A stretch of 6,298 nt of DNA from an uncultured Peptococcaceae bacterium (GTDB lineage Bacteria; Bacillota; Peptococcia; Peptococcales; Peptococcaceae), in contig CABVBB010000133.1 of the NCBI GenBank assembly GCA_902496505.1, positions 1 through 6,298 of the forward strand, read 5' to 3'. The translations under genes and the position numbers were made by a program. A model generated the notes under the pieces. The model was not told the DNA's origin. It saw only the letters and a program-made list of their open reading frames with translations, and did not search any database. The stretch's first letter is position 1. Each line of letters begins with the position of its first letter. Shown piece after piece: positions 1 to 6,160 of this stretch.

Positions 1-2
1 CA

Positions 3-1403
3 GGGGTAACGATCTATGATCCCCAGAAATGCTACAATGGTTACACCTTATTCCAAGCGAATGAGCACGGAGCAGTGCTCATGGATATGAATGGCGGTGT
101 GGTGAATTTTTGGGAGAAGCTGCAGGGCTTTCCTAATAAACTATTGCCAGGCGGTCAGGTCTTAGGCTCTTTAGGCGAGCGGGCGATCCCTTATGGTCAC
201 CAAGATCAATCTGATCTTGTGCAGGTCGACTGGGACGGCAACATTGTTTGGAAATTTGACCACCTAGAGTATATTAAGGATCCAGAGCAAAAGCCGCAGT
301 GGATGGCTAGACAGCACCATGATTACCAGCGGGAGGGCAATCCGGTCGGCTATTATGTACCGGGCTGCGATGCCAAAATAGCGGACGGCAATACCTTATT
401 GCTCTGCCATCATAATGTGGTGGACAAGCGCATTTCGTTAGAAACGCTGGTCGACGACTGCATCATAGAGATCGATTGGCAAGGTCAAATCGTCTGGCGG
501 TGGAATTGTCATGAGCATTTCAGCGAATATGAGTTCAGTGATATTGCCAAAAATGCCATTGCCCGCTGCCGAGCCAAGGATCAATGCGGGTTTGATTGGA
601 TGCACATCAACTGCATGAGTGTCTTAGGCCCCAACCAGTGGTATGATGCGGGCGATGAACGCTTCCATCCGGACAATATCATTTGGGACAGCCGGCAGGC
701 CAATATTTTGGCAATCATTTCTAAGAAGACTGGCAAGGTCGTCTGGAAGCTGGGCCCGGATTATACAGATAAAGCCTATCGCTGGATCGGGCAGATCATC
801 GGGCCGCACCATACCCATATGATCCCCCGAGGCCTTCCGGGAGAAGGCCATATACTAGTGTTTGACAACGGCGGCTGGGGCGGCTATGGTTTGCCGGATA
901 CCTTTACCAAGACAGGTGAACGGGCGATCCGAAGGGATTATTCCCGAGTGCTGGAGATCGATCCCGTGCAGCTGAAGATCGTTTGGCAGTTTACCCCCAG
1001 TGAGATGGGGCACGCCATGCCCTTCACAGCTCACCATTTCTACAGCCCCTTTATCAGCAGCGCTCAGCGTCTGCCCAATGGCAATACGCTGATCACCGAA
1101 GGCAGTGGCGGACGGGTGATCGAAGTAACGCCAGAGCATGAAGTGGTTTGGGAATATGTGTCCCCCTATTGGGGAAAAGAAATGCCGTTGAATATGATCT
1201 ACCGGGCCTATCGTTATCCGTATGACTATGTGCCGCAGATCACTCATGATGAAGAAGTAGCGATCGAGCGGGTGGATGTGACTGAGCTCAGGATGCCCGG
1301 CGCTAAAGGTAAGGCTTTCAGCAGGACAGCCCACGTGCCCGGCGTATGGGGCTATGGTGCCTCAGATGGTTTCTGCGTCGAAAAAGAAGAGGTCCAGCAA
1401 TAA
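3..1403 (+). CDS. Arylsulfate sulfotransferase (ASST) family protein, 5' end outside the window
   Basis: Family members move a sulfate group from one phenolic sulfate ester to another phenol without PAPS, through a sulfo-histidine intermediate. The frame is open from the window edge; 466 residues are visible and the start is missing. GTG at 75 is internal: family-like sequence (YDPQKCYNGYTLFQ) precedes it. Six repeats ending in a VW-type strand (VVNFW, NIVWKF, QIVWRW, KVVWKL, KIVWQF, EVVWEY; Trp codons at 111, 249, 495, 744, 984, 1149) fit the six-bladed beta-propeller of E. coli AssT. Between them lie turns such as LLPGGQVLG, DGNTLLL, GHILVFDNGG and LPNGNTLITEG. Candidate active-site histidines are in WMHIN (codon 603), GPHHTH (807, 810, 816) and TAHHF (1032, 1035); which one is sulfated is inference. 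A signal peptide cannot be judged. No Dsb-type partner gene is in view. Family assignment is firm; substrate is unknown. Confidence 0.85.
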   Translation, partial: GVTIYDPQKCYNGYTLFQANEHGAVLMDMNGGVVNFWEKLQGFPNKLLPGGQVLGSLGERAIPYGHQDQSDLVQVDWDGNIVWKFDHLEYIKDPEQKPQWMARQHHDYQREGNPVGYYVPGCDAKIADGNTLLLCHHNVVDKRISLETLVDDCIIEIDWQGQIVWRWNCHEHFSEYEFSDIAKNAIARCRAKDQCGFDWMHINCMSVLGPNQWYDAGDERFHPDNIIWDSRQANILAIISKKTGKVVWKLGPDYTDKAYRWIGQIIGPHHTHMIPRGLPGEGHILVFDNGGWGGYGLPDTFTKTGERAIRRDYSRVLEIDPVQLKIVWQFTPSEMGHAMPFTAHHFYSPFISSAQRLPNGNTLITEGSGGRVIEVTPEHEVVWEYVSPYWGKEMPLNMIYRAYRYPYDYVPQITHDEEVAIERVDVTELRMPGAKGKAFSRTAHVPGVWGYGASDGFCVEKEEVQQ

Positions 1404-1442
1404 AAAAGCAGCCTGTGGCTTATCTCCACAGGCTGCTTTTTT
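1402..1442. terminator. Bidirectional rho-independent terminator between convergent genes
   Basis: A perfect inverted repeat has arms at 1402-1418 and 1426-1442 and a 7-nt loop. The GC-rich core GCAGCCTGTGG is flanked by six A on the left and six T on the right, so each strand ends its stem with a U run. The arms overlap the TAA of the sulfotransferase gene (1401-1403) and the stop of the LysR gene (1441-1443). It should end both convergent transcripts. Confidence 0.93.
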
Positions 1443-2325
1443 ATTGCTGATAACGGTCTAAAAGCTCTCGTTCTATAAAGGATAAAACAGTTCCTTTGAG
1501 ATAAATAGCCCACACGGAGCTGGGAATGGCAAAATCACTGATACGGATGGGCTTGATCTGGTTCGTTTGTACATATAGATCATCTGCCAAATGCGATTGG
1601 TAAAGGAAGGTTATATTGGTCTCACTATTGGCCAACAATTTTTTGATCGCATCCACACTTTCAACATTATACGTCCTGGCGAAATCCGCTAGTTCCGGCA
1701 GCACGCAAAGATTGGAAAAACTGATCAGAGGATACTGCTTCAACTCGGCAAAGGAGGCTGTTTGTCCGGCTAAAGGATGCTTGGCGCCGCAAAAGGCTGT
1801 GACAGTATCTTCATAGAGAAAACGATAGGCGATATTGGAGGCGCTGAGCGTTTTCAGAAACGTATCTTCTTCTTTACGCTCACAGATAACGATGCCAAAA
1901 TTGATCTTGCCATTCTGCACATCCTCCACCACATGCGGAACGCGTTTTTCTTCCAGATACACAGCGATCTCAGGATAGGCTGCTTTGATTTGTTCAATGA
2001 GCTGCAAATTTTTGGCGCATAAAAAGCTTTTGTAAGCCGTTAACCGCAAGACACCTTTGGGATGACCATTCGTGCTCAAGGAAATGCTGTTGATATTCTC
2101 TACATTTTCGAGTATCTGAGCGATATTAGCAACAATGGCTTCTCCAACATCCGTGAGGCGGACACCGTTTTTACTGCGGTTAAAAATTTGAACGCCCAGC
2201 TCATTTTCCAGTGCGGTAACAGCTGTACTGATCGTTGACTGAGAAATATACAAATGCTTGGCCGTTTCATTGATGGAACCATATTTGGCGATCTGATAAA
2301 CGTAATTCAGCTGATCCAGCCGCAT
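1441..2325 (-). CDS. LysR-type transcriptional regulator
   Basis: A DNA-binding regulator of 294 residues, the usual LysR length. Residues 1-60 form the family's winged helix-turn-helix: MRLDQLNYVYQIAKYGSINE, then ISQSTISTAVTALENELG as the recognition region and IFNRSKNGVRLTDVGEAI as the wing. A linker helix follows, and from about residue 91 (GVLRLTAYKS) comes the two-lobed, periplasmic-binding-protein-like effector domain. The ATG start is supported by a GGAGG 7 nt upstream and by the typical N-terminus. The gene converges on the sulfotransferase gene rather than diverging from its target, as many LysR regulators do. It has its own promoter, and a tRNA with its own terminator lies upstream. 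Base composition looks more AT-rich than the helicase-topB operon. The effector and regulon cannot be read from the sequence; control of the sulfotransferase is possible but unsupported. Confidence 0.93.
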   Translation of the reverse strand: MRLDQLNYVYQIAKYGSINETAKHLYISQSTISTAVTALENELGVQIFNRSKNGVRLTDVGEAIVANIAQILENVENINSISLSTNGHPKGVLRLTAYKSFLCAKNLQLIEQIKAAYPEIAVYLEEKRVPHVVEDVQNGKINFGIVICERKEEDTFLKTLSASNIAYRFLYEDTVTAFCGAKHPLAGQTASFAELKQYPLISFSNLCVLPELADFARTYNVESVDAIKKLLANSETNITFLYQSHLADDLYVQTNQIKPIRISDFAIPSSVWAIYLKGTVLSFIERELLDRYQQ

Positions 2326-2330
2326 AAAGT

Positions 2331-2337
2331 CACCTCC
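2331..2337 (-). promoter_or_regulatory. Ribosome binding site of the LysR gene
   Basis: On the minus strand this reads GGAGGTG, close to the full anti-Shine-Dalgarno complement. Seven nt separate GGAGG from the ATG at 2325, which fixes the start. Confidence 0.85.
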
Positions 2338-2352
2338 TGCTCGAATATCTTG

Positions 2353-2381
2353 ATTATCGCAGAATTTGGCTGGGAGTTCAA
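2353..2381 (-). promoter_or_regulatory. Predicted sigma-A promoter of the LysR gene
   Basis: On the minus strand a -35 TTGAAC (2376-2381) and a -10 GATAAT (2353-2358) are separated by exactly 17 bp. The match to consensus is 4/6 and 5/6. Transcription would start near 2346, leaving a leader of about 20 nt that holds the ribosome binding site. Autoregulation is common in the family, but no operator could be assigned. Confidence 0.6.
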
Positions 2382-2427
2382 CAGAGACTTTTAGGCAGGA
2401 AGAAGGGCTTATGGATAATTAAGCAAT

Positions 2428-2460
2428 AAAAAAAGCCGCGCTAGCTGCTTCTAGCGTGGC
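2428..2460 (-). terminator. Rho-independent terminator of the tRNA-Arg gene
   Basis: Arms at 2435-2444 and 2451-2460 enclose a 6-nt loop. In the minus-strand transcript the stem is followed by seven U (2428-2434). There is one A-C mismatch in the stem on that strand; read from the plus strand the same position would be a G-U pair, but there the T run is missing. It lies 7 nt past the tRNA and also separates it from the LysR promoter. Confidence 0.8.
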
Positions 2461-2467
2461 GTATAAG

Positions 2468-2541
2468 TGTGCCTGACAGGAATCGAACCTGCGGCCTACC
2501 GCTTAGGAGGCGGTCGCTCTATCCTACTGAGCTACAGACAC
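2468..2541 (-). tRNA. tRNA-Arg, anticodon CCU
   Basis: The minus strand folds into a complete 74-nt cloverleaf including the discriminator base. The acceptor GTGTCTG pairs with CAGGCAC (one G-U), and the D arm is GCTC/GAGC with loop AGTAGGATA. The anticodon stem is ACCGC/GCGGT with loop CTCCTAA, giving anticodon CCT, which reads AGG codons. The variable loop has 5 nt, and the T arm is GCAGG/CCTGT with loop TTCGATT. The discriminator is A and the next bases are CTT, so the CCA end is not encoded and must be added by a nucleotidyltransferase. The gene stands alone between its own promoter and terminator. No duplicate of its 3' end that would mark an integrated element is visible nearby. Confidence 0.97.
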
Positions 2542-2630
2542 ATAGATATGAAGCGGCCGTAACAGGCCTTTTTGGATATTATGGCGTGCATCACAGCGTG
2601 AGAACAGATTTTTGCAGTCATCCGCAAAAT

Positions 2631-2659
2631 ATTATAGCATGTTTGACAGAGCTTGACTA
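2631..2659 (-). promoter_or_regulatory. Predicted promoter of the tRNA-Arg gene
   Basis: On the minus strand a perfect TATAAT -10 box (2631-2636) lies 17 bp downstream of a weaker -35, TAGTCA (2654-2659, 4/6). Transcription would start near 2624 and leave a 5' leader of about 80 nt to be removed by RNase P. A second, weaker candidate -10 (CATAAT) lies closer to the tRNA but lacks a good -35. Confidence 0.55.
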
Positions 2660-2698
2660 GAGAAAATACGGGGTTAACTTCATTTTTGCGGAATAATA

Positions 2699-2707
2699 TG
2701 GTATGAT
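2699..2707 (+). promoter_or_regulatory. Predicted extended -10 promoter of the helicase-topB operon
   Basis: TGGTATGAT fits the extended -10 pattern TGnTATAAT with a 5/6 core; no good -35 is placed 16-18 bp upstream. A TTGACA at 2643-2648 is too far away to pair with it. Transcription would begin near 2714, about 20 nt before the ATG at 2736, so an ATG at 2703 inside the -10 box could not be the start. Confidence 0.45.
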
Positions 2708-2718
2708 GGCTCTATGTG

Positions 2719-2724
2719 AAGGAG
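2719..2724 (+). promoter_or_regulatory. Ribosome binding site of the DEAD-box helicase gene
   Basis: AAGGAG lies 11 nt before the ATG at 2736, a slightly long but workable spacing. It supports 2736 over the upstream in-frame ATG at 2703, which has no ribosome binding site. Confidence 0.7.
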
Positions 2725-2735
2725 TGATAGAGACA

Positions 2736-3854
2736 ATGGATTTTGCACAGTTGGGAGTAGAAGCTCCTTTTTGTGACGTGCTGAAGAAGGCGGGTATCGT
2801 GGTACCGACGCCGATACAGGAAAAATGCATCGGGCCCATCGCCCAGGGGCGGGATGTGATCGCTCAGGCGCAGACGGGCAGCGGCAAGACGCTGGCTTTT
2901 TTGCTGCCAGTGCTGGCGAAGATGGATGCAGCTAAGCCGGTGGTGCAGTGTTTGATCGTGGCACCGACGCGGGAATTGGCGATCCAGATCACAGCAGAGG
3001 CGGAGAAGCTGGCTGAGGTGAAAGGATTAGGCATATTGGCCGTCTATGGCGGCCGCGACATCAGCAGTCAGCTGAAAAAGCTCAAGCGGGGCGTGCAGGT
3101 GGTCATCGCGACGCCAGGACGGCTCTTGGATCATTTGGAACGGGAAAGTCTCCGGCTGGACGGGGTGAAGACGCTGATCTTGGACGAGGCAGACGAAATG
3201 CTGCTCATGGGCTTCAAAAATGAGGTGGAGGCGATCCTGCGGCAGGCGCCGAAGAAAAAGCAGCTGCTGTGTTTTTCAGCGACCATGGATCAGGCGGTGA
3301 AGAAGCTGGCCTATCGTCATATGCGTGATCCGCTGGAAGTGACGCTCAAGCAGGAGACAGTGACGCTGGATAATATCGCCCAGTGGGTCGTGGAAACGCC
3401 GGAACCGCTCAAGCGGGACGCCTTGTGCGCAGTGCTGGACGAAGATCGGCCGTTCATGGCCATCATTTTTTGCCGAACGAAGCGCCGGGTGGAAGAATTA
3501 TCGGACTATCTGGAGCGGCGGGGCTATGACTGCGAGCGGCTGCACAGCGATATTCCTCAGAATAAGCGGGAGCGCATCATGAAGACGTTCCGCAAAGGCG
3601 ATCTGCCGTATCTGGTGGCTACGGATGTGGCGGCCAGGGGCTTGGATATTTCCGGCGTGACGCATATCTACAATTACGATCTGCCGGAGACAGCGGAGGC
3701 CTACATCCATCGCATCGGCCGGACGGGCCGCGCGGGAGATGCGGGCGTGACCTGCATGTTTGTGGCACCGAAGGAAGGCCGCGCGCTGCAGGCGTTGGAA
3801 GAAGCCATTGCCATGGAGATACCACGGCGTAAAGTGGCGATAGGAGGAAAATAA
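2736..3854 (+). CDS. DEAD-box ATP-dependent RNA helicase, minimal core
   Basis: An ATP-dependent RNA helicase that unwinds short RNA duplexes or remodels RNA-protein complexes, as in ribosome assembly and mRNA decay. From ATG 2736 it is 372 residues. All core motifs are present: Q motif (F12 and PTPIQ 24-28), motif I AQTGSGKT 45-52, Ia PTRELA 77-82, Ib TPGR 126-129, II DEAD 150-153, III SAT 181-183, IV IIFCRTKRR about 243-251, V ATDVAARGLD 295-304, VI HRIGRTGRAG 325-334. It ends some 40 residues after motif VI, with no RNA-binding C-terminal domain or basic RGG-like tail such as DeaD/CsdA or CshA carry. It may therefore bind RNA with little specificity or rely on a partner. It is first in an operon with topB, 2 nt upstream and presumably translationally coupled. 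Family is certain; the exact subgroup is not, so no gene name is given. Confidence 0.95.
   Translation: MDFAQLGVEAPFCDVLKKAGIVVPTPIQEKCIGPIAQGRDVIAQAQTGSGKTLAFLLPVLAKMDAAKPVVQCLIVAPTRELAIQITAEAEKLAEVKGLGILAVYGGRDISSQLKKLKRGVQVVIATPGRLLDHLERESLRLDGVKTLILDEADEMLLMGFKNEVEAILRQAPKKKQLLCFSATMDQAVKKLAYRHMRDPLEVTLKQETVTLDNIAQWVVETPEPLKRDALCAVLDEDRPFMAIIFCRTKRRVEELSDYLERRGYDCERLHSDIPQNKRERIMKTFRKGDLPYLVATDVAARGLDISGVTHIYNYDLPETAEAYIHRIGRTGRAGDAGVTCMFVAPKEGRALQALEEAIAMEIPRRKVAIGGK
3842..3847 (+). promoter_or_regulatory. topB ribosome binding site inside the end of the helicase gene
   Basis: AGGAGG lies within the last sense codons (Ile-Gly-Gly-Lys) of the helicase gene, 9 nt before the topB ATG. Ribosomes finishing the helicase cover this site, so translation of the two genes is probably coupled. 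Confidence 0.85.
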
Positions 3855-3856
3855 CG

Positions 3857-6043
3857 ATGGGAAAAATATTAGTCCTGGCGGAAAAACCGTCAGTAGGACG
3901 GGAGATCGCCCGCGTCATGGGCGCAGGCGGCAAGCAGAACGGTTATTTTGAAGGCAGCCAATATGTGGTGACCTGGGCCTTGGGGCATTTGGTGACTTTG
4001 GCCGATCCGGAGCATTATGGCGAGCAGTATAAGAAATGGGATCTCTCCACGCTGCCTATGCTGCCGGACAAAATGGAATTGGTGGTCATCAAAGAGACGT
4101 CCAAACAGTATAAAGTGGTCAAAGATCTGCTCAAGCGTAAGGACATCGATGAATTGGTCATTGCCACCGATGCGGGTCGTGAAGGGGAATTGGTGGCGCG
4201 CTGGATCATTGAGAAGGCTGGTTTTCATAAGCCTATCAAGCGGCTGTGGATCTCTTCGCAGACGGACAAGGCGATCAAAGAAGGCTTTGCTCATCTGCAT
4301 CCGGCCAAGGAGTACGAGCGGCTGTACCAAGCGGCGGTCTGCCGGGCTGAGGCTGACTGGGTGGTAGGACTCAATGTCACCCGCGCTCTGACCTGCAAAT
4401 ATAATGCGCAGCTTTCCGCCGGACGGGTGCAGACACCGACGCTGGCCATGATCGTGCAGCGTGAAAAGGAGATCAAGAAATTCGTCCCCAAGGAATATTA
4501 CACCATCACTGCGGAGACAGCGGGCTTTCAGCTGCTGTGGCGGGACGGACAGGGGCAGACCCGATTGTTCGACGGCGAGCAGGCTGACCGTTTGGTGCGG
4601 GAGATAAGCGGCAAGGCTGCTACGGTCACTGAGGTGAAGAAGGATCTCAAGCGCGAAGCGCCGCCCTTACTCTATGACCTGACGGAATTGCAGCGCGATG
4701 CCAATAAGCGCTTCGGTTTCTCAGCCAAGCAGACGCTCAACATCATGCAGAAGCTTTACGAAGAGCACAAACTGCTCACTTACCCGCGGACCGATTCCCG
4801 CTACCTCAGCGCGGATATCGTACCTACGCTGCCGGAACGGCTGAAAGCCATCAGCATCGGCGATTATCGCCCCTTTGCCGCTGCGATCTTGAAAAACGGC
4901 GTGAAGACCAACAAACGCATCGTGGATGACAGCAAGGTCTCTGATCACCACGCGATCATTCCGACAGAGCAGCGGGTGAATTTGAGCGGCCTGTCCTACG
5001 AAGAACGTCGGGTGTACGATCTGGTGGTCAAGCGTTTTCTGGCTGTCTTTGCCGAGCCTTTCACCTACGAACAGACCACCATCACCGCCAAGGTCGGCAA
5101 TGAGACCTTGGGCGCACGGGGCAAGATCGTCAAGGACAAAGGCTGGAAGGCTGTCTATGACGGCATCGATCTGGATGAAGAGGAGGAAGTGGAAGAAAAG
5201 GAACAGCTGCTGCCTGAGGTGAAAAAGGGCGACAGCTTCAAGATCACCAAATGCCGCAAAGGCAGCGGCAAGACCAAGCCGCCTGCCCGTTATACCGAAG
5301 CCACGCTTTTGTCTGCCATGGAGCATCCTGGTAAATTCGTGACCGACGACGCGGTGCGTGAGGCGCTGGATAATGCCAATGGCATCGGCACGCCAGCCAC
5401 ACGAGCGGACATCATCGAAAAACTGTTCTCCGCCTTTTACGTCGAGCGGCGCGGCAAGGAGATCGTGCCCACCAGCAAAGGTATGCAGCTCATCGACTTG
5501 GTGCCCGAGGGACTCAAATCCCCTGAGCTCACTGGTCAATGGGAACAGCGGCTGACCGCCATTGCCAAAGGCAAAGCGCCCAGCAAAGATTTCACCCAAG
5601 AGATGCGCCAATACGCCGCCTCCTTGGTCGGCCAGGTCGTTGCCAGTGACGCCAAATACACCCACGACAATATGACCCGCAAGCGCTGCCCAGTCTGCGA
5701 TAAATTTTTGCTGGAAGTGAACGGCAAAAAAGGCAAGATGCTCGTCTGCCAAGACCGGGAATGCGGCTACCGGGAGAACGTTTCTATGCAGAGCAACGCG
5801 CGCTGCCCTAACTGCCACAAAAAACTGGAGATCGTCGGAAGCGGCGACAAACGCCTCTATGTCTGCAAATGCGGCTTCCGCGAAAAATACGACCGCTTCA
5901 ATCAGCAGCTTAAGGATAAAAAGCAGAACATGAACAAGCGGGAGACCCAAGCCTACCTGAAAAAGCTGCAGCAAGAGGAATCTCTCGCCAACAATGCCTT
6001 CGCTGAAGCGTGGGCCAAAGCACAACAGCAGGAAAAAGAATAA
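3857..6043 (+). CDS. topB: DNA topoisomerase III (type IA)
   Basis: A type IA topoisomerase that cuts one strand through a 5'-phosphotyrosine, passes another through and reseals, mainly decatenating replication and recombination intermediates. It has 728 residues, like Bacillus TopB. The TOPRIM domain begins at the N-terminus (LAEKPSVG, E9) and includes ATDAGREGE (103-111) with acidic residues D105 and E109. The SAGRVQTPTL stretch (187-196) follows. The catalytic tyrosine is Y309 in TYPRTDS, followed by DHHAIIPT (363-370) and NGIGTPATRA (508-517). An acidic stretch lies at 438-450. The C-terminus holds two zinc ribbons, C611/C614/C631/C636 and C650/C653/C670/C672, then a charged, probably helical tail from about 680. 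The start at 3857 matches the family N-terminus and has an AGGAGG 9 nt upstream. It is second in the operon and followed by a terminator. TOPRIM reads D-x-G where topoisomerase I has D-x-D, which I recall as normal for Firmicute TopB. Confidence 0.96.
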   Translation: MGKILVLAEKPSVGREIARVMGAGGKQNGYFEGSQYVVTWALGHLVTLADPEHYGEQYKKWDLSTLPMLPDKMELVVIKETSKQYKVVKDLLKRKDIDELVIATDAGREGELVARWIIEKAGFHKPIKRLWISSQTDKAIKEGFAHLHPAKEYERLYQAAVCRAEADWVVGLNVTRALTCKYNAQLSAGRVQTPTLAMIVQREKEIKKFVPKEYYTITAETAGFQLLWRDGQGQTRLFDGEQADRLVREISGKAATVTEVKKDLKREAPPLLYDLTELQRDANKRFGFSAKQTLNIMQKLYEEHKLLTYPRTDSRYLSADIVPTLPERLKAISIGDYRPFAAAILKNGVKTNKRIVDDSKVSDHHAIIPTEQRVNLSGLSYEERRVYDLVVKRFLAVFAEPFTYEQTTITAKVGNETLGARGKIVKDKGWKAVYDGIDLDEEEEVEEKEQLLPEVKKGDSFKITKCRKGSGKTKPPARYTEATLLSAMEHPGKFVTDDAVREALDNANGIGTPATRADIIEKLFSAFYVERRGKEIVPTSKGMQLIDLVPEGLKSPELTGQWEQRLTAIAKGKAPSKDFTQEMRQYAASLVGQVVASDAKYTHDNMTRKRCPVCDKFLLEVNGKKGKMLVCQDRECGYRENVSMQSNARCPNCHKKLEIVGSGDKRLYVCKCGFREKYDRFNQQLKDKKQNMNKRETQAYLKKLQQEESLANNAFAEAWAKAQQQEKE

Positions 6044-6054
6044 ATCGTAGAGCC

Positions 6055-6098
6055 AAAAGCTGTCCTTAATTGTTTGTGATTAGGAAGGGCAGCTTTTT
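6055..6098 (+). terminator. Rho-independent terminator after topB
   Basis: GCTGTCCTT (6059-6067) pairs with AAGGGCAGC (6085-6093), including one G-U pair, and is followed by TTTTT (6094-6098) and a second T run at 6105-6111. The A run before the stem can extend it. It begins 11 nt after the topB stop and ends the helicase-topB operon. The opposite strand has only a four-T run, so it is weaker in that direction. Confidence 0.85.
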
Positions 6099-6122
6099 GG
6101 TGTTCTTTTTTCGAAATTTTAA

Positions 6123-6151
6123 TTGGTTAAATTATATCAATGTGGTATAAT
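6123..6151 (+). promoter_or_regulatory. Strong predicted extended -10 promoter pointing out of the window
   Basis: A -35 TTGGTT (6123-6128) and a perfect -10 TATAAT (6146-6151) are 17 bp apart, and TGG directly before the -10 adds the extended -10 element. Transcription would begin near 6158. What it drives lies beyond the right edge, or is an RNA within 6158-6298. Confidence 0.65.
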
Positions 6152-6160
6152 ATTAATCAA
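6131..6160 (-). promoter_or_regulatory. Possible minus-strand promoter interleaved with the plus-strand one
   Basis: The minus strand shows TTGATT (6155-6160) and TATAAT (6131-6136) with an 18-bp spacer. Each -10 box falls in the other promoter's spacer. A transcript would run into the topB terminator and the 3' end of topB in antisense. AT-rich DNA produces such matches by chance, so this is weak. Confidence 0.25.

Noticed and set aside
855..1334. A 159-codon minus-strand frame opposite the sulfotransferase
   Set aside because: The plus strand encodes clear propeller repeats throughout, and the antisense product shows no family features.
2643..2671. Perfect TTGACA as a -35 for the helicase operon
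   Set aside because: The hexamer 17 bp downstream has only about 3/6 matches to TATAAT, and the real -10 candidate at 2702 is much too far away.
2703..2735. Upstream in-frame ATG giving a helicase 11 residues longer
   Set aside because: That ATG is inside the predicted -10 box, has no ribosome binding site and adds no conserved residues. ATG 2736 has AAGGAG upstream.
3619..3933. Minus-strand frame across the helicase-topB junction
   Set aside because: It overlaps two conserved genes, and its low-complexity, proline- and arginine-rich product has no support.
4721..6025. A 434-codon open frame on the minus strand opposite topB
   Set aside because: It is exactly antisense to the conserved TopB coding sequence, has no ribosome binding site and no recognisable domain. 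Codon bias in GC-rich genes commonly opens such shadow frames.
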